DNA from: Pseudomonas sp. MH9.2 | Lineage (GTDB): Bacteria; Pseudomonadota; Gammaproteobacteria; Pseudomonadales; Pseudomonadaceae | Direction of reading: 5' to 3' | Length of the DNA: 64,000 nucleotides | Assembly: GCF_034353875.1 (NCBI RefSeq) | Contig: NZ_CP133784.1 | Location: forward strand, 4,926,501 to 4,990,500 | Shown: positions 55,873-64,000 of the stretch, in pieces | How the letters are laid out: every line of letters begins with the position of its first letter | How positions within the stretch are numbered: the stretch's first letter is position 1 | The notes under the pieces: generated by a model | What the model was told of the DNA's origin: nothing | Databases searched by the model: none | The model's input: the letters and a program-made list of their open reading frames with translations, nothing else | Made by a program: the position numbers and the translations under genes

Positions 55873-56940
55873 TTAGTCGTCACATTCGGGGTCTTTGCAA
55901 GCCGATGCGGTGATGGGCGGACGCTGCTCTTCGGACAACAGCAGTTGCGCACCACGTACCACGACACGATCACCGGACTCAAACCCTGTGTTGACCAGGT
56001 ACCCATTGTTGTAGGGGGTTTGGTCTGCGACAGGACGGCGGGTAAACCGGTCTTTGGCAATTTGCACATACGCCCACGGCTGCCCGCCAAACCATAGGAT
56101 GGCCGCCTCAGGTATGACGAGACTGGTGCTGGTGGGTGTGGGTAATGGCAAATAGGCAACTACTTTGCTACCGACAGGAAGGGTAGCCGCCGCTCGGTAA
56201 AGGTAGGCACGGCCTTCTGTCGAAGCATCGACTTGAGGTGAGACCGAAATCAGGTGCGCCGTTTCCCGATGATGTTCGCTGGACTCAATCGTGATCTGTT
56301 CAGGCGCGGCCAAATCAACGCCGAGGGGGAGGGCAACGCGCAACAGCATGTCTTCGCGGTTCAACAGCCTACGCAATAGAGGGGCATCTTGCGCTCCGAT
56401 CATGCCGGCCAAGGGCGCACCAAACTGTTGGAGCGCGCTATTGCGTACCGACTGCAGGTTGGCACTCGCGGCTTGCAGCTTGGTCTTGTCGGTACTCCAT
56501 GTGACTTGCGAGGCTTGCAGCACCTTCAAGGCCACGCTCTGGTTGGCCTTGAACAGCGCGGCGTTGCGCTCATATTCCTGGCTAGAAGCCGAAGCGGCAG
56601 ACTGTGCCGCTGAAGAGTCTGCTTGAGCCATCGCGTAACGAGTGCTCAGATCATTCAGCCCTTGCACATCGAGCACACTGCCGTAAGCAAGATGTTCCAC
56701 TTGATGCCTGGACGCAGTGATCGATTCACTCTGAATTCCACTGATTGTCTGGGTCGTTTCATCCAGCGTGACGATGGTCAAACCTCCTTCGGTGGTGACC
56801 CGTGTTGGACGGGGGGCGACCGAAGTTGTAAGCACAGCCTGCATGGCTTGATAAGAAAAAAAGCCTAAAGGGCCTAATCCGACGACGGCTACCACCGCCA
56901 AGGTGATCAGTGGGATTTTGCTACGAAAGGGTGTGTTCAT
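55873..56940 (-). CDS. RND periplasmic adaptor (membrane-fusion protein)
   Basis: A 355-aa adaptor with an N-terminal anchor (LITLAVVAVVGLGPLGFFSY), a helical hairpin in the middle, barrel domains and the segment GDRVVVRGAQLLLSEEQ. The C-terminus ends CKDPECDD, with a CxxxxC pair that may bind metal. Start and stop couple it to the outer-membrane gene (ATGA overlap). It connects the RND pump to the TolC-type channel. Confidence 0.9.
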   Translation of the reverse strand: MNTPFRSKIPLITLAVVAVVGLGPLGFFSYQAMQAVLTTSVAPRPTRVTTEGGLTIVTLDETTQTISGIQSESITASRHQVEHLAYGSVLDVQGLNDLSTRYAMAQADSSAAQSAASASSQEYERNAALFKANQSVALKVLQASQVTWSTDKTKLQAASANLQSVRNSALQQFGAPLAGMIGAQDAPLLRRLLNREDMLLRVALPLGVDLAAPEQITIESSEHHRETAHLISVSPQVDASTEGRAYLYRAAATLPVGSKVVAYLPLPTPTSTSLVIPEAAILWFGGQPWAYVQIAKDRFTRRPVADQTPYNNGYLVNTGFESGDRVVVRGAQLLLSEEQRPPITASACKDPECDD

Positions 56941-58307
56941 TTTCGAATGACCGCCTCGGTTGACTGGGCGTGCAATGGGATTCCATCGAGCGGTTGCTGG
57001 ATGGCATTTTCAAGTTGGGTGATGGCTTGCTGGACTTGAACCACTGCATCCACGTGGGTCAGTGCATCGACATTCACAGCACGGCGTGAGCGTGATAGCG
57101 CCAGTCGGTCTATCGCGCCCAAGTCAAAAGAACGTTGGTCGGATTGAAAGGCGGCTGTTCGAGTCGCATCCTGAGTTTCGATGAGCGCCAGGTTCTGCGT
57201 GGCCATGCGATAGTGTTGTAGAGCGCTGTCGGTCTGATTGATCGCTTGGTCTTGAAGTGCTTCGACGTGAACGGCGGCTTCCTTACGATGCGCTTCGGCC
57301 TCCGCGATAGGCCCTTCATTGCGGTTGAACAGGGGGAGGGTGATGCCTGCCGGTGTAACGCTGTACTTGTTCACCCCTTGGTCGAATGAGTATCCAAGCC
57401 CGAGTGACAGGTTCGGATATTGCCGTGCAACTTCCAATTGGAGAGCGGCTTGGGTCGCTTCGTACTCGGCGAGGGCACCCAGGATGTCAGTGCGGTTCAG
57501 AACGGTTTGACGACGGGCAGCGCTATCAGGGATCTGCGGGGTCAGGCTCTCGAATTCACTCAGGTCTAGCTTGATGGATTCAAGAGCCCTGAGAGGAATA
57601 CCAATGGTTTGAGCGATCAGTGCTTTGGCGTCCAGCATCAGCTTTTCGCTATTAGCCAAGTCACTACGATCACGCTCCAGAATGAACTGCTCCTGGCTCA
57701 ACTCGAACGTAGAGGTCGACCCCAACGAAAGCTGTGTCTCCAGCATGGTGACTATGTTCTGCTGGGTTTCGACCTGGCGCTCGATAATCGCGTGGTGCTG
57801 GCTGGCGGCGTAAAGGTCGAGCAACGCGCTGCGGAGACGACTCCTTATCTGCCAAGCGGTTTGACCGATATTGAGACGGGCAGCGTCTGAGAGTTGTTGC
57901 GCTTGTGCCACTCGAAACCCACGTTTACCGGCAGTCTCAATTGGGATGTCGAGGGCCAGTCCGTACGTCCAAGGTTTTATCGGCTGATCGGCGTATTGCA
58001 GTGGCAACGACAAGGACGGATTGGGTCGTTGATTCGCCGTTTCTGTCGCCGCTTCACCGCTAGTAAATTTGGCGCGTACCGCGTCCAGATCGGGACTGTA
58101 GTAATAGGCCGCTAGAGTTAATTTGCTCAGCCCCCAGGCGCTAGTGGTTTTGGGGAGGCTCGCTGTTATGAAGCGCTGAAGCTCTGGGTTAGTCAGAGAG
58201 CGCTCTTCATAAGCAGCCATCATTTTCTGAGGTGCCAGGGGTTGTGGTTGATAACTCGCACAGCCGGTAAGCAGCGTCATCACGATGAAAAGGTAGGGTT
58301 TGCGCAT
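56937..58307 (-). CDS. TolC-family outer-membrane lipoprotein (CusC/CzcC type)
   Basis: A 456-aa outer-membrane factor. It starts MRKPYLFIVMTLLTGC: the lipobox LTGC marks Cys16 as the lipidated residue. Two long helical OEP repeats follow (RPNPSLSLPLQY, RQYPNLSLGLGYSFDQG). The open frame extends 42 codons upstream without a ribosome site. It is the first gene of the tripartite efflux operon, so the promoter lies in 58308-58374. Confidence 0.9.
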   Translation of the reverse strand: MRKPYLFIVMTLLTGCASYQPQPLAPQKMMAAYEERSLTNPELQRFITASLPKTTSAWGLSKLTLAAYYYSPDLDAVRAKFTSGEAATETANQRPNPSLSLPLQYADQPIKPWTYGLALDIPIETAGKRGFRVAQAQQLSDAARLNIGQTAWQIRSRLRSALLDLYAASQHHAIIERQVETQQNIVTMLETQLSLGSTSTFELSQEQFILERDRSDLANSEKLMLDAKALIAQTIGIPLRALESIKLDLSEFESLTPQIPDSAARRQTVLNRTDILGALAEYEATQAALQLEVARQYPNLSLGLGYSFDQGVNKYSVTPAGITLPLFNRNEGPIAEAEAHRKEAAVHVEALQDQAINQTDSALQHYRMATQNLALIETQDATRTAAFQSDQRSFDLGAIDRLALSRSRRAVNVDALTHVDAVVQVQQAITQLENAIQQPLDGIPLHAQSTEAVIRK

Positions 58308-58374
58308 TAGAATTTTCTTTGAGGACAAAATGGTAGAGCACGATGAACTTCGTGAATAAAGCACGCATCTCCTC

Positions 58375-58971
58375 CTACAGCTGAGCGTTACGTCGAGCGG
58401 TTTCTGGAAAAACTCGTTGATATAGACACTCAAGAGCGTCGAGAAAACGCTCGTCGAGATGCCTCCAGCTCAGCACCTGTGGTACCAACCACGCGCTTAT
58501 CAACGAGATCAGCAGCGACCCGGCAATATCGAATGGGAAATGCACGCCTAAATAGATACGCGCCCAGCCAACCGACATACCCAGCAGCAGCATCAACACG
58601 CCAAGTTCGCGTAGCGATGCCAGCATCAGAGCCATGGCAAACGTGAACATCACAGTGGCGTGATCGCTGGGGAAAGAGGACTCCGGGGTGTGTGCCAGGA
58701 GCTTTTGTCCTAGCCCCAGCATGAAGGGTCGTGGATGGAACCAAAGGCTACTGATCAGCAGATTGCACCCAAGCGCGAACACGATGCTGAGCGTGGCGGT
58801 TACCGCAGCGGCTCGATGCTGGCGTGTCCCCCGCAGCCACAATCCGATCAGCAACAGTGGTACGCCGGTGATGAGCCACTGCGCCAGAAAAGTCGCAAAT
58901 AGCTGCATTTCCGCCGAGGAGTGCACGCTGGCGTTGATAGCCAAAAACAGGGTGCGATTGAACTCTTCCAT
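58375..58971 (-). CDS. PAP2-superfamily phosphatase (undecaprenyl-PP or lipid A type)
   Basis: A 198-aa membrane phosphatase with five to six helices. The three PAP2 motifs are seen: K-x6-R-P region as WFHPRPFMLGLG, then SSFPSDHATVMFTFA and RIYLGVHFPFDIAG, with the catalytic His pair. The start MEEFNRTLFLAINA resembles BcrC/YbjG proteins. PmrA-like boxes lie about 80 bases upstream, so the gene is a likely target of the two-component system at 62.2 kb. A role in polymyxin-type envelope resistance is inferred. Confidence 0.88.
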   Translation of the reverse strand: MEEFNRTLFLAINASVHSSAEMQLFATFLAQWLITGVPLLLIGLWLRGTRQHRAAAVTATLSIVFALGCNLLISSLWFHPRPFMLGLGQKLLAHTPESSFPSDHATVMFTFAMALMLASLRELGVLMLLLGMSVGWARIYLGVHFPFDIAGSLLISLISAWLVPQVLSWRHLDERFLDALECLYQRVFPETARRNAQL

Positions 58972-59048
58972 GGGAGACCCGTTCAGGAGGCTAGGAAGCA
59001 CCACGTTGTGATCGCGGTGCGATTGATACGCACCATAGTGGTTGTTTC

Positions 59049-59065
59049 CTTAAATCCACCTTAAG
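59049..59065 (-). promoter_or_regulatory. PmrA-like box upstream of the PAP2 gene
   Basis: CTTAAATCCACCTTAAG: two CTTAA-type half sites spaced by five bases, the YTTAAK-N5-YTTAAK form known for PmrA. It stands 78 bases before the PAP2 start. The surrounding 35 bases are nearly repeated at 61980-62017 in front of the two-component genes. Confidence 0.6.
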
Positions 59066-59140
59066 GCTGAATCTAAGAGTCGCATCAATCAAAAAATACC
59101 CGAGCGAACTCAGTCCGGAGTCCGCAACACTTTGTAGTGG

Positions 59141-60303
<1,163 letters not shown>

Positions 60304-60493
60304 CTGACACCTCGATCTGGCGAGCATTCTCGCCTAAATGGGTGTCCGGTTTCATTAGACCACTACACTTCAACTTCTGAATGGCCATTCCTGAGCCTCG
60401 CTCCAGCGTATTTCGCTGAAAAAAACGTAGCCTCGAAGCCTGAAATCCTTCTGCTAATCTGACTGAACTGTCTTTAGCCTGGAATCGAATCGG

Positions 60494-61258
60494 ATGTCAT
60501 TCGTAGACTTGTTCGTCGCCCAAATCCTGTCCTTGGAAGTAGGGCTGTTCCATGCACATGCTCGAATGGAAGCCAGAACGGACAGTGAAGCCTTGCATGA
60601 TCTGCGAATCAATCTGCGGCGTATCAGAAGCCTGTTGAGGCCATTACGCAAGATAGAGGGCATTGCGCCACTAAATGATGCTGCTGCCGAGGTGGGGAGG
60701 CTGACGACTCCTGCGCGGGATCTTGAGGTGCTGATCGAAGAACTCGAGGTACAAGGGGCTATAAAACAGGCGAATATCCGAAAGGCGATTTTGCAGGCCA
60801 GCTACAATCACATCGTCAGAAGCCGGGAGATCAAACAGCTCTTTTCACAACTGGATGAGTGGCCATCAGCCTTCCGTAACGCCGAGCGGGCGGACGAATT
60901 AAGCGGAGTTCAGAAAAGGATCCGTCAACATTTGGATAGACAGGTCGAATGTCTGAAAGTCGCGTTGGCGGATGCGCAGTTTGATCGCCACCAGTTAAGG
61001 ATCCTGGTCAAGCGTACGCGCTATCTGGTCGATACCTTTCCTCAGAGTTCTCCTTTGTCCTCGGAGGCCGCAGCTTCGCTCAAAACCGTGCAGTCGGCCC
61101 TTGGCTCCTGGCACGACCATTTCCAGTGGTGCCTCAAAGCCAAACAGGAAAAGGATCTACAACCTCTTGCCGATGCCTGGCAGGCATCAGCCGACGCCGC
61201 GCTTTTGAAAGCAGAGGATCACTTGGAACAGCTTTTACGTCTGCTTGCGAAGAAATAG
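60494..61258 (+). CDS. CHAD-domain protein
   Basis: A 254-aa all-helical protein with conserved His/Arg pairs: ALHDLRINLRRIRSLLRPL (about residues 33-51) and later FDRHQLRILVKRTRYLVDTF. CHAD domains bind polyphosphate, often beside CYTH or polyphosphate genes. No signal peptide. The gene lies just right of the IS3 element and left of the two-component system; no polyphosphate kinase is nearby. Confidence 0.88.
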   Translation: MSFVDLFVAQILSLEVGLFHAHARMEARTDSEALHDLRINLRRIRSLLRPLRKIEGIAPLNDAAAEVGRLTTPARDLEVLIEELEVQGAIKQANIRKAILQASYNHIVRSREIKQLFSQLDEWPSAFRNAERADELSGVQKRIRQHLDRQVECLKVALADAQFDRHQLRILVKRTRYLVDTFPQSSPLSSEAAASLKTVQSALGSWHDHFQWCLKAKQEKDLQPLADAWQASADAALLKAEDHLEQLLRLLAKK

Positions 61259-61298
61259 TGATTGAAAAAATGCCTTTACCGACGTAATGCAATGTCGC

Positions 61299-61493
61299 TT
61301 ATGAAGTGCTCACCGGCAGTGATGCTAGCAATTCATCACAGCTTACCGGCAGGTAATGGGGCGCATCGAGTCGCGCTTGCGGTCGCTCGACAAAGGCTAC
61401 GGCTTCCTCCTGACTGCGAAAACCCACAGCACAGGTGCCCAACCTTACCTCCCAGCCGGCTTTTCCCTGTACCTGTTCTATCTCAACTTTCAT
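61299..61493 (-). CDS. Small hypothetical protein
   Basis: A 64-aa protein starting MKVEIEQVQGKAGWEVRLGT with GAGGAC 9 bases upstream. It looks like a small beta-beta-alpha fold with a short helical end (SQEEAVAFVERPQ), similar in shape to DUF2188/DUF3509-type pseudomonad proteins, but I cannot place it. Convergent with the CHAD gene. Confidence 0.6.
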   Translation of the reverse strand: MKVEIEQVQGKAGWEVRLGTCAVGFRSQEEAVAFVERPQARLDAPHYLPVSCDELLASLPVSTS

Positions 61494-61789
61494 CCGTAAA
61501 GTCCTCAGCGAAAATGACACGAGGTGTTAATGATAGCCTTTTCGTATGTTGTTTAAAAAACCTCTTGACAGCTCTATTTAGAGGCTTTCCGGCTTATTGC
61601 ATCGCTAATGCCATGCGGCTTGCATGGTAACACCTCAACCTGCGCGACCTTTTCGTACGGATCCCGGAACTTCATGAATGGCTTTCTAGCGCTTGAAGAG
61701 ACTTTCATGATGAGTTTTAGCACGCCCTGAACTCCCAAGAGCTTTACTGATGATCAGTACAGAGATTATCCGTTGTCGGTAATTCTGCT

Positions 61790-61990
61790 TTGTTAGCCAG
61801 CTTGTGTTTGCTGGCGATGGCATACACATGTGTTCCCCGTGAAAGCGTCAGGCCAAAGCAGTTTTCCTGGTTGCTAATCATCATCCTGCTGCTGAGTGGT
61901 TCCTGGCATATGATGCAAAATCACAGTCAGGACTCTTTCCGTTACTCGCCCCAGCCATATGAGTCGTCCCAGATCGCCTACGCACCATAG
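61790..61990 (+). CDS. Possible small membrane protein before the two-component system
   Basis: A 66-codon frame with a TTG start, two hydrophobic stretches (SLCLLAMAYTC and SWLLIIILLLSGSWHMM) and a polar end QIAYAP. No ribosome site is evident. Its last 12 bases coincide with the start of a segment duplicated near 59029. Could be real or the remnant of a larger gene. The gap 61494-62245 holds nothing else but the PmrA-like boxes. Confidence 0.35.
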   Translation: MLASLCLLAMAYTCVPRESVRPKQFSWLLIIILLLSGSWHMMQNHSQDSFRYSPQPYESSQIAYAP

Positions 61991-62000
61991 TGGCCGCCTC

Positions 62001-62028
62001 CTTAAGTCCACCTTAAGTCCACCTTAAG
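62001..62028 (+). promoter_or_regulatory. Three tandem PmrA-like half sites upstream of the two-component system
   Basis: CTTAAG occurs three times (62001, 62012, 62023), each separated by TCCAC. Two overlapping YTTAAK-N5-YTTAAK boxes result, 11 bases per repeat. It lies 220 bases before the response regulator start, so autoregulation is likely. A close copy stands before the PAP2 gene. Confidence 0.65.
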
Positions 62029-62245
62029 GGTGACGTTGGTAGTCTTGTTGTCCTTGCAATCCTGAGAAACCTTGTTCTGAGGTGTTTGATTCAAGGGGTC
62101 AGGGTGTGCTTGGGCTGAGTGCTGAGAGGCCGAGCGAATTCAGAATTATCTGTGTCTTGTACGCCATATGCGCATAGTCAAGGGGGCGACACACCGCATG
62201 GCACTCCAGCGAAGCGCTGGCTTATGTGAGGGGAGAGATCAGGCG

Positions 62246-62908
62246 ATGCGAATATTACTTGCAGAAGATGACCCGATGATCGGCAGCGGCTTGCAAAAAG
62301 GCTTGCGCCAGGAAGGGTACATAGTGGATTGGGTCACGGACGGCAAGGCCGCTGTCCTCGCATTGGAAACTACCCCGTATGCGTTACTGCTACTCGACTT
62401 GGGACTTCCGCGCCAAGATGGAATGGATGTTCTCAAGGTACTGCGTAAACACGATGAGCGCTTGCCGGTAATCATAATCACCGCCCGCGATTCGCTACCA
62501 GATCGAGTTGCTGGCCTTGATCACGGCGCTGACGATTACCTGGTTAAACCGTTCGCCATCGAGGAACTGGTTGCACGCATCCGTGCCGTCAGCCGCCGTC
62601 AATCAGGCCGTGTGCAGACCGAGCTTCGAGGCGGCCCCCTGCGACTTGATCCTGTACGACACCTGCTGTGGTTACGCAACGAGCCTGTCAGCCTGTCGGC
62701 CAAAGAATATGCGTTGCTGCACGAGCTGATGAAGGAGCCGGATACGGTGATATCCCGCGAGCAGCTAGAGGATCGCCTGTACGGTTGGGGAGACGAGGTC
62801 GGTAGCAATGCAGTGGAGGTTCATATCCATAATCTTCGTAAAAAGCTTGGGGCCGAGGTAATCCGTACTGTCCGAGGTGTCGGATATCAAATTGGAGAGG
62901 ACGCATGA
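62246..62908 (+). CDS. OmpR-family response regulator (PmrA/QseB type)
   Basis: A 220-aa regulator. Receiver domain MRILLAEDDPMIGSGLQKGL with the acidic pair, phospho-acceptor Asp51 in LLLLDLGLPRQDGMDVL, Thr/Lys switch in IIITARD and LVKPFAIEEL. The C-terminal winged helix contains SLSAKEYALLHELMKEPDTV and VEVHIHNLRKKLG. The start has GGGGAGAGATCAGGCG before it; the frame extends upstream. ATGA overlap with the kinase gene. The nearby CTTAAG boxes suggest PmrA-like DNA recognition. Confidence 0.92.
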   Translation: MRILLAEDDPMIGSGLQKGLRQEGYIVDWVTDGKAAVLALETTPYALLLLDLGLPRQDGMDVLKVLRKHDERLPVIIITARDSLPDRVAGLDHGADDYLVKPFAIEELVARIRAVSRRQSGRVQTELRGGPLRLDPVRHLLWLRNEPVSLSAKEYALLHELMKEPDTVISREQLEDRLYGWGDEVGSNAVEVHIHNLRKKLGAEVIRTVRGVGYQIGEDA

Positions 62909-64000
62909 GTTCGCTCCGTCGACGTCTGCTGTTATGGCTGCTGCCAGCCACTTTTCTGGCTGGGCTGCTGGCAAGTATCGGCACCTATTGGGGGGCTGTC
63001 CTTGAATTGGATGATCTGCTCAACGACCAAATGCGTTACCTCGCAGAACACATCAATGTGGATCCTGGTGAGCATGTGGTACTGACGGATACTGGCAGGA
63101 AACCCAGTCCACTCAGTGATGATAATGCGGACGAAGTACTGCTTCAGGTTTGGAGCGCAGGAGCCTTGAGTTTTACGACTGACCCCGCACTCACGCTGCC
63201 GCCGCCGCAGCAAACAGGCCTCAGTGATGTTCGGGTCGGAGATCAAATCTGGCACACGTTTATGAGCCAGCGCGGCGACAAGTTTATCCGGGTGGCTCAA
63301 GCAGAAAATAAACGCTGGGAAGAGCTCGCCGGTTTAGCCGTGCACCTACTATGGCCAGTGGTGTCACTGATCCCCTTGCTAGCCCTGTTTTTGTGGTTTG
63401 GTATCACCTATGGGCTAAAGCCATTGCGGGCAGTGGCGACAGAACTGTCTGAGCGTAACGTGAATAGCTTGCAGCCTATCGCTTCGAAAGGGTTGCCTGG
63501 CGAAGTGAAGCCCTTGGTCGATGCTCTCAACGATCTGCTGGAACGCCTGGCAAATGCCTTCGCCATGCAAAAGCACTTCATCGCTGATGCCGCGCATGAG
63601 TTACGCACCCCGGTAGCAGCGCTCTGCATCCAGGTTGAATTGGCGCAACGTGCCACTCAGGAAGTAGACAGGCAGGTATCACTTTCTGAGGTGCAGTCGG
63701 GTGTCATGCGCCTTACTCACCTGACACAACAGTTGTTGACCTTGGCTCGCCTGGAGCCTGACGCGCAGTCGCCAGTCATGCAAAGCGTTGAGTTATCCGC
63801 TCTCTGCAAATCGGTGATCACTGATCAGGTTCGTAGGGCTGAAGCCTCTGGTATTGATCTCGGGCTGACCGAGCATGCCGCATCCAGCATTTTTGGGGAT
63901 CCCGAAACGCTGCGAATCCTGCTCAATAACCTGGTCGACAACGCCATTCGCTACGCAGGTGCCCAGGCAAAGATTGACGTGGCAGTACGCGATACCGACC
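62905..64000 (+). CDS. Sensor histidine kinase (PmrB/QseC type), 3' end off window
   Basis: The first 365 codons of a kinase. An N-terminal helix (LLLWLLPATFLAGLLASIG), a periplasmic sensor of about 140 residues, a second helix (LLWPVVSLIPLLALFLWF), a HAMP-like linker, the phospho-acceptor FIADAAHELRTPVAAL, and the N-box NNLVDNAIRYAG are seen; the ATP-lid lies beyond the window. The ATG overlaps the regulator stop. By neighbours it senses envelope stress or cations. Confidence 0.92.
   Translation, partial: MSSLRRRLLLWLLPATFLAGLLASIGTYWGAVLELDDLLNDQMRYLAEHINVDPGEHVVLTDTGRKPSPLSDDNADEVLLQVWSAGALSFTTDPALTLPPPQQTGLSDVRVGDQIWHTFMSQRGDKFIRVAQAENKRWEELAGLAVHLLWPVVSLIPLLALFLWFGITYGLKPLRAVATELSERNVNSLQPIASKGLPGEVKPLVDALNDLLERLANAFAMQKHFIADAAHELRTPVAALCIQVELAQRATQEVDRQVSLSEVQSGVMRLTHLTQQLLTLARLEPDAQSPVMQSVELSALCKSVITDQVRRAEASGIDLGLTEHAASSIFGDPETLRILLNNLVDNAIRYAGAQAKIDVAVRDTD

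Overview
The window looks like chromosome of a Pseudomonas, most likely of the P. fluorescens/P. putida lineage. The first 21 kb shows the pseudomonad order mnmA - Nudix - icd - cspD - clpS - clpA - infA - bpt - aat - ftsK - lolA - rarA - crcB - serS - cysG, followed by tusDCBE and yccA. The species call is inference from gene order and protein similarity by eye; no search was run.

Core region (1-20.6 kb). It joins tRNA 2-thiolation (mnmA at the left edge and its sulfur relay tusDCBE at 18.4-19.8 kb), the bacterial N-degron pathway (the transferases aat and bpt, the adaptor clpS and the unfoldase clpA), isocitrate dehydrogenase, chromosome segregation (ftsK), lipoprotein export (lolA), replication-fork repair (rarA), fluoride export (crcB), seryl-tRNA synthetase and siroheme synthase.

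Boundary (20.7-21.0 kb). A tRNA-Ser(UGA) gene with a decayed 3' half is followed after 30 bases by an intact tRNA-Ser(UGA) with a different body. All accessory DNA lies to the right, so this looks like the edge of a genomic island. No integrase is visible.

Accessory block A (21-30.3 kb). A decayed Mrr-type restriction endonuclease and a decayed UvrD/HelD-type helicase come first. Next is an intact two-gene operon encoding a SLATT-like membrane protein and a reverse transcriptase with a YVDD active site, probably an anti-phage system. Then come an XRE regulator, a metallophosphoesterase, and tightly overlapping small unknown genes that include two pairs of tandem paralogues and a frameshifted gene, arranged like immunity-gene cassettes.

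Accessory block B (30.3-58.4 kb) is a metal/oxyanion stress island with much transposon debris (IS66, IS5 and IS3 ends, a Tn3-type end, a MITE-like element, duplicated gene fragments). It holds an ArsP-type permease with a redox protein and an ArsO-like monooxygenase, a Crp/Fnr regulator, a P-type H+-ATPase, an rcnA remnant, a second crcB, a pstSCAB operon without phoU, a cluster of Met/Cys-rich small proteins with a methyltransferase, an ArsR-YeeE/YedE sulfur operon, OsmC, and a complete heavy-metal RND efflux operon.

Right end (58.4-64 kb). A PAP2 phosphatase, an intact IS3-family element with a 3-bp target duplication, a CHAD protein and an OmpR-type two-component system whose kinase runs off the window. 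PmrA-like boxes (CTTAAG-N5-CTTAAG) lie upstream of both the PAP2 gene and the two-component system, suggesting one envelope-modification regulon.
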